The position numbers were made by a program, and so were the translations under genes. Under the pieces are notes generated by a model. That model made no database searches. It saw only the letters and a program-made list of their open reading frames with translations, and was not told the DNA's origin. A stretch of 64,000 nt of DNA from Nymphaea colorata (Eukaryota > Streptophyta > Magnoliopsida > Nymphaeales > Nymphaeaceae): positions 25,639,934 through 25,703,933 of the forward strand of contig NC_045138.2 in the NCBI RefSeq assembly GCF_008831285.2, given 5' to 3'. The first letter of the stretch is position 1; the number at the start of each line of letters is the position of its first letter. Positions 28,177 through 37,214 of this stretch are shown one piece after another.

Positions 28177-28185
28177 CTATTTATA
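28177..28185 (-). promoter_or_regulatory. TATA box of the nested element (left LTR)
   Basis: The minus strand reads TATAAATAG. The equivalent in the right LTR is at 29671-29679. Confidence 0.7.
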
Positions 28186-28195
28186 GGGAGAGAAA

Positions 28196-28391
28196 GTCGG
28201 TGGATGAAGCTTCCACCGATTTCCACATTGTTTCTTTTTTTAATTATTTTTTTTTCTTTTTAATCATTACCGACATTATAAGCACCGACTTTATAAAGGA
28301 GAGGCTTGTACCGACTCTCTACCACCGACTTACAAAAAACGGAAGAGGCTTGTAGTCTCTTGGGTCTTCTCGACCCTTCTCAAGAGTCGGT
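28196..28391. promoter_or_regulatory. Cluster of six DRE/CRT cores (ACCGAC) in LTR U3
   Basis: ACCGAC occurs on the plus strand at 28269, 28284, 28310 and 28324, and on the minus strand at 28196-28201 and 28386-28391. The first plus copy reads TACCGACAT, the classic drought-responsive element sequence. The right LTR keeps five (29690, 29763, 29789, 29803, 29865). DREB/CBF factors bind this core in plants; binding here is inferred. Confidence 0.6.
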
Positions 28392-28790
28392 GATGACTCT
28401 TTTCAATCTCCCCCTCATTACCGACTCTTGACTCAGGACACTTAACATTCTTCGAAGCTTGGTGAACGTTTGCACTGGCAGGCCTTTGGTAAAGATGTCA
28501 GCAACTTGATCTTCTGAAGCGATTGGCTGCAATTGAATTTCTCCTCTGAGTACCTTTTCTCTGATAAAATGATGTTCCACTTCTATGTGTTTTGTTCGAG
28601 CATGGAAGACAGGATTTTCTGCAAGTCTGACTGCACTTTGATTATCGCAGTAGAGTCTCACTGCATAATCCACGTCTTGTTTAATGTCTTTCAGCAGTCG
28701 CATCAACCACACACATTCTTGTGCTGCTTGAGATGCTGCTCTATATTCAGCTTCTGTTATAGACAGTGAAACTGTCGAATTCTGGACGAA
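28380..28790 (-). pseudogene. RNase H remnant of the nested element's pol
   Basis: The minus-strand frame encodes the copia RNase H end. Visible motifs are ITEAEYRAAS, a CDNQSAV segment, HIEVEHHFIREKV and QVADIFTKGL. It ends at 28380, just inside the LTR. Upstream it is joined directly to gag sequence at about 28770-28790, marking the internal deletion. Confidence 0.88.
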
Positions 28791-29259
28791 GTCTGCGAAT
28801 AAATATTCTCCGTATACGGGCCTCACTGATCTTTGACTCAGGATCAATTTGAGATATCTCTCTACAGATATTTTTAACCTTCATAAAATATTCTGCTATC
28901 GACATGCTTCCTTGTGTTACTGTAGCTAGATCATTTTCTAACAATTGTAGGCGGGCATCATTAGCTTGAAAAAATAGGGTTGCAAAAGCATCCCATGCTT
29001 CTTTAGGAGTCGTAGCATCTCGTATATGCTCTAATAAATTTTTCTCGATTGATACCTTAATTGCAAATAAAGCTTTTCCTGCTTTGATCATCCATTTCTT
29101 CTTCGCTTCCTCGTCGACAGGAATATTAGTGTCTGATCCCAATACAATCTCCCATAATTCTTGTCCTAGAAAATACGACTCCATACAAGATTTCCAATAG
29201 CCATAATTACTATTGTTAAGTTTCTCAATATTGTTTAATGCAACTGCTAATGCCGCCAT
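28747..29259 (-). pseudogene. gag remnant of the nested element
   Basis: 170 codons with a DUF4219-like N-terminus (LNNSNYGYWKSCMESYF) and a UBN2-type region (residues about 40-165). The ATG at 29259 lies about 50 bases inside the primer site. The zinc knuckle and everything after it are missing. The end of the frame is deletion-joint sequence. Confidence 0.88.
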
Positions 29260-29322
29260 AATTCCAGGATATAATTATTCCAATAAATCAGCCCTCAGAC
29301 AGAACCTCGCTCTGATACCACT

Positions 29323-29884
29323 TGTTGGATAACGTAATGCGGGCCCTAAATATAACTCAGCTACAAACTCGAATTTATACGGAGAAAATCCAGCAGAGTC
29401 TCGACGTCCAAACTAATACTCAATAATAACTTTGGCAAAATATACTTGAACAAGTAAACTATTTATTCATCAAACTGGATATTACAAAAAAGAGCTTAAG
29501 AAAACTCACCTCGGTTCACGCAGTGAGCTAACACACCCAACGCCCTTGAAGCTTCAACACCACACCCAACGCCCTTGAAGCTTCAACACTCAAGTTCACG
29601 AAGTGAACACACCAGCACTCACCAGCTCACAAAGTGAGCACACACATAATCTTGCCATGGCCCAACGTCCCTATTTATAGGGAGAGAAAGTCGGTGGATG
29701 AAGCTTCCACCGATTTCCATATTGTTTTTTTTTTTAATTATTTTTCTTTCTTTTTAATTAGCACCGACTTTATAAAGGAGAGGCTTGTACCGACTCTCTA
29801 CCACCGACTTACAAAAAACGGAAGAGGCTTGTAGTCTCTTGGGTCTTCTCGACCCTTCTCAAGAGTCGGTGATGACTCTTTTCA
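29323..29884 (-). repeat. Right LTR (5' LTR) of the nested element
   Basis: 562 bases. It has a 29-base tandem duplication (29532-29589) and five ACCGAC cores, and lacks a block of about 50 bases found near 28105-28155 of the left LTR. Its end abuts the CATCT duplication and the resumed DUF26 exon. Confidence 0.9.
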
Positions 29885-30630
29885 CATCTCCATGGCTAAT
29901 TGCAGCGCTTGCTGGCGAAGCTGACCGAATCCTTCATCCAGGAAAATCTGGCAGCTCGAGGGACGAGAGCGATATTTTGCTCAGAAAATTGCGTCATAAG
30001 GTACGAGTTGGAGAGCTTGGCGGCGATTCCACCACCCGCTTTGCCGCCACCAATTCCCGCCACCAGCCAGACCTCATCAAATCCATCGAGTAAGCACTCT
30101 CTGGTCTGCATCGCTTTACCCTGTATGATTGGTTTACCATGTCCTTTACTCATGGATGACATTATGCTTGCATGCTATGCACTTCGACTAAAGATGAAAA
30201 TCACATTCATGTACTTATTTCTGTCATATATTATATATGTATAGTTACGGCCATGCTAAAACATCAATAGATTAATCTTGAAAATTGTTTTCTCGATACC
30301 GCGTTTCCCTTTGAAATTTCCAAAACGACATTTTCACGCTTTCATGCTGACTTTGATTCCCGTCCAATAAACTGGCTCTATAGATATCAATTGAGGTGGA
30401 TCAGGTAACCAAATATCAACAAGCCCCATGTCTAATATGCTGAACTCTTATGGTTGATAAAGAATGTGATTTTAAGATTTAAAGTTATATGTATGATCTC
30501 CCAATTAATTTGTTTCATATGGTCTGAACTAATATGGGTGCTTTCAGGATCCGACCGTAACTTGCTGATCAATGGATATAATGTTGTCATCGCCCTCATT
30601 ACTTTGGCATCTTCGGCTTCGGTTCTTTGA

Positions 30631-31150
30631 GAAATGGTTGAAGCAGAAAAAAATGGTGGGGATTGGGGAAAGCAGGAACTTAAATTCCATAAATTTAGCA
30701 AGTAATGAAGCTTGGCATGAGTTGGTATTGCCGTCACTGTGATCATTATCATGTATGAAAACTGTGTGGATGTGTCTTTGTTTTCGTGTGGATCAGGCCG
30801 CACCGTTATCCACTTGCAATTTATTTAGTGTGCTGACCGGAATCATTCTTATAAAGATTCGGTGATAATATTATAGAATCCTATAAACAGCAAAAAAAAA
30901 TTGCAAGTGATGAAAGGTGGCAAAAGAAAATTATCCACTCTCTGTTATGACTCATCCCAATACGGCTTAGGGAACTAACACTCACGGGAATTAAATTGAA
31001 AATACAGACCTCCAAGTATTACAGTCATTCATATCTTGGGTCCAGGACTTCTTGATCTTGTCGTATCTGATCTCACTAGGCTGTCGCTTGATTAAGTTAT
31101 CTTCATGCAAACAAAAAAAGGAAAAAGGAGGAAACATAATAAACTTTTCT
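30631..31150. other. Convergent spacer between DUF26 genes
   Basis: 3' flanks of the split DUF26 gene and of the minus-strand DUF26 gene. Bases 31026-31135 are the 3' UTR part that is duplicated at 20862-20970. No other gene is seen. Confidence 0.5.
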
Positions 31151-32194
31151 TCAAAGATGGAAAAGGGCATGCTGCCATAGTGCTGTAGAAAATGTTGAGA
31201 TAATAATGGCGACAAGAATGTTGCTGCTTCCAAACCACTGTAGCCCGACCCCTGTTGCATCAAACAAGAACTATGTCAAATGTCTCACTTTTCAAACAAA
31301 AGCAGTTTGTCAGACTTATATTAAGATCGTCTTCTCCTGCTCATTATCTATGGCGATGTTAATCCTAAACAAGTAAAGAAAATTGAGGCACACACATATC
31401 ACAGGGAGACTTCAATTATGCTTGTGAGGTTTCCTAATCAACTTACTTGGTGCGATTGAAGAAGACGGCTGTAGCAGCTGGTACCCAATAATGCAAGTTC
31501 GTGAGTAGACCATGACGTCCGTCACGTCGATGCTGTCCTTCTGAATCCTTGAGGTCAAATTTGCCAAGCATGTGCCACAGTCGACGAGGGAGATGTCTCT
31601 TGAGCATTGCACCGAGCTGTGGATTGTCTGACCGGCCGTGAGGTAAGTGTCTCCGGCCGCGAACATCAGCCTGGATCGGCTGCCGGTGGCAATCGCCGTA
31701 AGGTTGCTCAGGAGCCTTACCAACTGCTGGTTGAAGACGGCACGGTCCAAAGCGGCAGGGTTGTTAGTGTTGTAGATGCCGGCGATCAGTTCCGCGTCGG
31801 CAACGCCCAGGAAGTTCGAAGGAGAGTATCTTACCACGCAATGGTCATACCACATCTGCCGAGACCCACAGAGGGAGGATGTTCCCTCAGTGGCCTTATC
31901 GATGCAGCCCCTGCAATCCACGCTTGAGGCGTCGCCAAAGCAGAGGGCTGTGCCATAAACTCGATTCGGTGGCTGTCCGGCGACCCCGGCGGCGAAGCCA
32001 GTAAGAGACGCGTTGGGGCGCAGGGCGAGGAGCAGGCTGTTGACGTTTTGCAAGTAGATGGCGCTGACATTGTAGTCCCCGGGTGGAACGTAGCATACTG
32101 AGAACGGAGAACGATTGGCAGTTTCGGCCTTGGAGATTGTTGTTGCTAATGCTACGAATAGGGTCGCGCAGAAACAGAGAGTTTGTTTGATCAT
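31151..32194 (-). CDS. DUF26 (Gnk2) cysteine-rich protein with hydrophobic C-terminus, gene A
   Basis: Two exons, 32194-31447 and 31251-31151, joined at a phase-1 GT-AG intron, encode 282 residues. The start at 32194 gives a clear signal peptide (MIKQTLCFCATLFVALATT); an upstream in-frame ATG at 32311 would bury it. Domain one has CFGDASSVDCRGC and domain two CSRDISLVDCGTC, both C-X8-C-X2-C. A Ser-rich linker leads to exon 2, which encodes NILVAIIISTFSTALW and five or six more residues. This layout fits a secreted, membrane-held protein, by GPI anchor or a single membrane span. It is the nearest intact relative of the genes to its right. The role is not known; family members act in defence or at plasmodesmata. 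Confidence 0.87.
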
Positions 32195-32386
32195 CCTTAT
32201 GGAGGAAGAAAGCTGAATTTGTGACAATGGAGGGCCGATTTGGGGTGCAGGAGGATGGATTATGATGTCTACTAAATGGCAAGCGCGCGAGATTCTTTTG
32301 GGAGCGACCAAGTATCAATCAAGATGCTTAATATTTGGACAACTGATAAAGGAAGGAAATGGACGAAGAAATAAAGGATGAGAAGG

Positions 32387-32421
<35 letters not shown>

Positions 32422-33100
32422 AGGCTAAAGCGTGGAACAAGGGAGGGTCAACAAGGTTGTTGAATTTGGAGATCTTATAAGGAAGGAAGGAAATAAAGGA
32501 AGAACTAAGAGAATGACAAAAGGAGTGCAGGGGCCGAGCCACAGGTTTCAAGGGAGAAGCTAATAAACGGACAAGGGTTTACATAGAAGGAAGGAAGTAG
32601 ACTTTTGTTTTCGTAGACGACTTTAAAACCTGCCAAAGTGGATGAGAAACAAGGAGAACGAGTGTGACATACATACATTCAACTCCATTCGAGTAATACT
32701 GACGTACTGGTATCATATAAGGTGTTCGCATTCAACATGTTTGACTTGTAATATCTAAATATTGTTCGTCGTAGTATCTTATAAATATATATCTATCTGG
32801 ACTATTATAAATAAAGTCCAGTTGACTTTCTGTCAATGGCCGAGATTTCGTTCAAAGGATGGATAAGAATCATACACCAGACGTGAAGTCACAGTTCTGG
32901 ATTTAGCGAGGTCGGAACGGTTCAATCGGCCAGCTGTTCAGAAAGGATGAACTCAACCTGTCTTTCCAAAAATCTGGACCTTATGCTCCCAATTCCCAAG
33001 GACGTGTGACGGGGCTGAGATAGATCTGGATTCGGATCGCTGGATTTGGATTTGATGCTAGGAGTTTGGTCGATATATTTACCAAAGCTGGTACGAACCC
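32195..33100 (-). promoter_or_regulatory. Upstream region of DUF26 gene A
   Basis: It contains a TA/GA microsatellite at 32387-32421 and a block (about 32570-32900) that recurs upstream of the relic at 36406-37080. The shared block includes the motif TATCTAAATAT and a GTACTGGTATCATATAAG-like string. No coding sequence is seen. Confidence 0.5.
32387..32421. repeat. (AT)n(AG)n compound microsatellite
   Basis: Nine AT units followed by about eight AG units, 200 bases upstream of gene A's start. Confidence 0.9.
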
Positions 33101-33263
33101 ACTCACAGTTGTAGCTGAAGATATGTGCTCATAGAACAACTGCTTTTAATCAACATTCACAAAGTCATGAGTTTATAATCACACATTCCAAACTGCTGAC
33201 AAAAATACAAAGGTATAATACACTCTGACTCAACACGTACAACCTTAACTCTTTTCATCACCT

Positions 33264-34775
33264 TTATAAGGAGAAAGAATGAGGAATTCCAAGACACAGT
33301 GCTGCTGTAGAAATTGTTGAGATAATGGCGACAAGAATGTCGTTTCGAATCCAGTAGAGCCCGATCCCTGTTGGTACCAAACATAAACTATGTCAAATGT
33401 CTCACTTTTGCCCAAAAAACAGTTTTGCAAGCTTATATTAAGATCATGATCTTGCGAAGAATCAAACTATGTTAATGGTTAATTCAGATGATTGAGAAGG
33501 TAACAGGATTCCAAGACGTGGAGATTGAGAACCCCTGGTTTTAGGATTCCAATCGTTTCATAATGTTGAAAGAGTTACGGCTCTCGGCTTATCATAATAT
33601 GCGAATAAAGGATGCGCCAATGTACATCATGTACATTTTAGACTATTTGTATATAGAGGTAAACGGTCTTTCTTTGTCCGATTCGAATTGTAATTTCTTT
33701 TCAACAAAAAGTTAAATCTAATTGCTCATTCACATGGTAAAATATAGGAAAACGAGCGCATTCGTGTTATTTTTTCAAAAGATTAAAAATGATGAAGGCA
33801 ATTTGCTATGAAATTTTGACGATGACTGTCATGAAATGTATAGAAAATGCATATAGACCCATCACTGGCTCTTTTTGGTAACCGCGTCCTCTCGTGCTGA
33901 TTATCACGCAGATATTACTTCCAACGCGAGCAAAGAAAATTGAGGCACACCCATTATGCTCTCGCATGGTTTTCCGAAGTCAACTTACTTGCTGAGCTTG
34001 AAGAAGGCAGCTGTGGATTTTTTTCCCGCGGGTTTGCATCGGAAGAAGGCAGCTGTGGCACCTGGTACCTAATAATGCAAGTTCCTGAGCTGATGAAGAC
34101 GTCCGTCTTCTCGTTGCAGCACGTCTGGATCCTTGAGGTCAAATTTGCCAAGCAGGTGCCGCAGTCATTGAGGGAGATGTCCCTTGTGCATTGCACCCAG
34201 CCGTGGATCGTCTGACCGGCCGTGACCGAAATGTTTCCGGTCGCGTACTTCATCTCGGATCGGTTGCCGGCGGCAGTCGTCGTAAGGTTGGTGAGGAGCG
34301 TTAGCAGCTGGGTGTTGAAGAGGGCAGGGTCCGAAGTATCAGGGCTGTCGGGGTTGGTGCCGGAGACGACGTCCTCCGTGTCCAGAACGCCTATGAAGTT
34401 CGAAGGAGAGTATCTCACCATACAGTGGTCATACCACATTACCCAAGACTCGCAGACGGAGTCTGTTCCTTCGGTGGCGTTATAGATGCAACCCCTGCAA
34501 TCCTCGCTTGAGGCGTCGCCGTAGCAGAGGATGGTGCCATAAACTCTGTTCGGGGGCTGGCCGGCGACCGCGGTGCCGAAGCCAGTGAGGGACGCGTTGC
34601 GCCGCAGCGCGAGGAGCAGGCTGTTGACGCTTTGCTTGTAGGCGGTGCTGGCCTTGTAGTCCTCAGTGGGGTCGTAGCAGACCGCGAAAGGAAAATGAGC
34701 GGCACCTTTCGCCCGGGAGACCGTCGCTGCTAATGCTGTGAGTAGGATGGTGCAGAGGCCAAGAGTTCCCTTCAT
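33264..34775 (-). CDS. DUF26 (Gnk2) cysteine-rich protein with hydrophobic C-terminus, gene C
   Basis: Exon 1 is 34775-33989 and exon 2 is 33367-33264, with a phase-1 intron whose donor is A/GTAAGT and acceptor AACAG. It encodes 296 residues. The signal peptide begins MKGTLGLCTILLTALAATV. Domain one shows CYGDASSEDCRGC and domain two CTRDISLNDCGTC. The linker is Ser/Pro-rich (QLPSSSSAS). Exon 2 ends the protein with ILVAIISTISTAALCLGIP plus about five residues. All expected cysteines are present. The gene is about 90 percent similar by eye to the frameshifted copy at 37215-39043, with which it shares its upstream flank. Confidence 0.88.
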
Positions 34776-35022
34776 CGTTGTCGTCGAGGACGGAAGCTAA
34801 TTTAGGTGGCCAACAATGGAGGGTCGGTTTGGGGTGTGGGACGATGGATTCTAAGTGTCAATCGAGATTCCTTTGGAAGCACAGAGCATCAATCGAGATG
34901 GAGAGATCCCGTAAAGAAGGAAACAGAGGAAGAACAGAGAACGTGAAAGAGTCGTATCGACCGATCCGCCGGTTTAAGGACGAAGCTGAGAAATTTACAA
35001 GACTTTACGTAGAACCAAGAAG

Positions 35023-35028
35023 TTGACT
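35023..35028 (+). promoter_or_regulatory. W-box (TTGACT) upstream of gene C
   Basis: Lies about 250 bases upstream of the gene C start, within a block (AGTTGACTTTGTTTTCGTAG) also found before gene D (39259-39264) and in the orphan promoter (36736-36741). WRKY factors bind TTGAC; use here is inferred. Confidence 0.4.
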
Positions 35029-35249
35029 TTGTTTTCGTAGATGACTTGGGACATGCCATTCCACATACCAGACGAAGAAGACGGCGATCTCCAGGCTGTT
35101 GGGCGCCGCTGTATTAATAAGCCTGAATGGAGGGCCGACAAATTGTATCGTTCTTCCGTTGGCTAATGAAAACCGTGGGCTAGAAATCATCTTTTCAACA
35201 AAACCAGCTTTCCAGTAAGGGAAAAACCACATCAATAGAAAATTTATTT

Positions 35250-36400
35250 AATTGCGGATTGGCTTCGGGCCTGTACATGTTTAGTATTATATAATAAGCA
35301 ATCACTAAGTTTTACACAAAGTCGGCTTGGAGGAATGCCGTTAATTGGATTCCATATAGTATGGACATACTGGCATTATGTATGGCGTTCACATTCAGCA
35401 TCTCCAACTTGCAGTATCTAAATATTAATTCACAGTCGGTATCTGGATATCTGTTTGGACGAGTCCCAAAATAGTTGATTTTCTGCCAATATCCAAGACT
35501 TAATCCATCCTTCAACGGACAGGAACCGTTGGCCTGACGACTGACGTGCATCTGAATCGTTGGTGCGTGTTTAGTACATACAGTAAGCATTTAGTTCAGA
35601 TGGAAGTTTACAGAGCATCTGGCTGGCTTTAAATTTGTATGTGGAATTTCTATCTTTGAGTTTCAAAATTGCAAATGTGACTTGGAAACATGTGTGTCTG
35701 TGGAATCTACTGTAGTTTAACTGTGTAAGCATTCAATCTGAACAGGGAGTTGCGGCTTGTCGTTACAGAGCATAAGGTGATTAAAGGAGGAGAGGAAGAA
35801 AAGAAATAGTGGCAACACAGGCTCATCTACAACAAAATTGATGGCGGAAGCCGACAGAGAGATAGTGGCAGTGGCTAACTCCTGCTAAAGACCCATAGGT
35901 GACAAATAGGCAACCGGTTAGATTATTATTGCAGGCCTGTTAATCGAGATCAATCATAGGACTGCAGGACATTGTTGGCGGCCTCTAATCCAGAAGATAA
36001 CAATTCTAATGTTGGTTTGGCTTCACCCCACGTCCAAAATGGAATTCCACTGGTGCAGCAACGTAACTGCACTACTATTAATTCTTGTTGTTTCCTCTTT
36101 TCGAAAAGGAAGAAAACAGATTTTCCTTTGTCTATAACTCAAATGGTAAAATAGTGTGCTAGTTATTTTCTTCCCAAAAAGTTAAAAGCATGTATGTTGC
36201 TTTCAAAATGCGGAAATAATTGTCATGACACATCCAAACACCTACACTGGAATATAAAATGAATATGGATTCTTTCACAATACCTATTTTTAATTGGATT
36301 TTATTCCAGTATTATTTTTCTTTTTTTAGAAGTAAGCCAAGTAGTGTTTGTTGTGAGGTATACATCCCAACAGGGCAATAACTTGAGGAGTACTTTGAGA
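35250..36400. other. Intergenic DNA between gene C and the orphan promoter
   Basis: Bases 35330-35560 resemble part of the gene A upstream block (TATCTAAATAT type motif and the TGACGTGCATCTGAA string shared with 39605). No gene is seen. Confidence 0.4.
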
Positions 36401-36405
36401 GAAGA

Positions 36406-37080
36406 TTATGGAGGAAGAGAGCTAAATTAGTTAGGTCAGCAACAACGGAGGGTCAACAAGATTGTTGAAACTTGGGGAGATATCTCAAAGAAGCCAAAGC
36501 CCTTCTCCCTTCTTCCTTGCCCTGAGGTTCAAGACTGCTTCTGGACTTGAGTGGACTTACGGTTACTCCATTTAATTCGACAGTACTAGAAGGGTAGTGC
36601 CCACGAGAATTTGAGAATAAGAGAAAGAAAATGATGGAAGAAATAAGAGACTGAGAAAGAAGTGTAGCCGCAGAGCCGCTGGTTTCAAGGAAGAAGCTAA
36701 TAAACAGAGAAGGGTTTACACGTAGAATGAAGAAGTTGACTTTGCTTTAGTAAACGTCTTTAAACATGCCATCGCAAGTGGACGAGAAACACGGGGAACG
36801 GGTGGGGCATAAATACATTCGACACTATTCAAGTAATCTAGACGTACTGGTATTATATAAGGTGTTGCCATTCAGCATGTTTGACTTGTAATATCTAAAT
36901 ATTTGTCCTTTATAGCATCTGAATATATGTTTATCTGGACTATTAGACCCACAATAAATGAACTCCAGTTGTCTTTCTACCAACAGCCAAGATTTCGTTC
37001 AAATGATGGATAAGAATAATATGCCTGACGTGAATCACGGTACTGGATTTAGTCAGATCTGGCAATCTGCCAGTTCAAAA
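36406..37080 (-). promoter_or_regulatory. Orphan DUF26 promoter without a coding region
   Basis: This aligns over most of its length to the gene A upstream region (32197-32900). The match begins with TTATGGAGGAAGA three bases before gene A's start codon and ends there: no coding sequence follows. It contains the W-box block at 36736-36741. A segment of about 130 bases (36480-36610) is unique to this copy. Confidence 0.6.
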
Positions 37081-37214
37081 AGGATAATCTTCATAGAACA
37101 ACTGCTTTCAATCAGCATTCACAAATCATGAATTTTTATTCACGCATTCCAAACTGTTGACAAAAATATACAGGTTTACACTTTGCTTCAACACAATCTT
37201 ACTCTTTTTCATCT

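Larger units (their letters stand above)
27809..28405 (-). repeat. Left LTR (3' LTR) of the nested element
   Basis: 597 bases. On the minus strand its U3 part (28186-28405) holds six ACCGAC cores, followed by a TATAAATAG box (28177-28185). The transcribed part then has three 15-base palindromes at 28082-28096, 28051-28065 and 28000-28014. Confidence 0.9.
27809..29884 (-). mobile_element. Internally deleted copia-type LTR element nested in the DUF26 gene
   Basis: LTRs at 27809-28405 and 29323-29884 have TG and CA termini and are flanked by CATCT at 27804-27808 and 29885-29889. The minus-strand orientation is shown by the primer-site complement at 29309-29320 and a polypurine tract next to 28405. 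The interior of about 920 bases keeps only the gag N-terminal part and the RNase H end of pol. Protease, integrase and reverse transcriptase are missing, so the copy is non-autonomous. The LTRs differ by several indels, including a 29-base tandem duplication in the right LTR (29532-29589), so it is older than the upstream element or changed before insertion. Confidence 0.93.
27214..30630 (+). pseudogene. DUF26 (Gnk2) cysteine-rich secreted protein gene, split by a retrotransposon
   Basis: Exon 1 is 27214-27808 plus 29890-30089, interrupted by the element at 27809-29884 and its duplicated CATCT. Exon 2 is 30548-30630. A signal peptide (about residues 1-25) is followed by the first DUF26 domain with C-X8-C-X2-C (CLGSSSQEACQSC). 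The second domain is cut right after VQCTRDI and resumes beyond the insertion. A one-base deletion near 29912 shifts the frame inside the second cysteine motif. Exon 2 encodes a short hydrophobic tail (NVVIALITLASSASVL) ending the protein. As it stands the first exon reads into the LTR and stops at 27912, giving 232 residues with one complete domain. A copia element sits 26 bases upstream of the ATG, so the native promoter is displaced by 5.3 kb. DUF26 proteins include antifungal mannose-binding Gnk2 and plasmodesmal proteins; this one's role is unknown. Confidence 0.85.
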
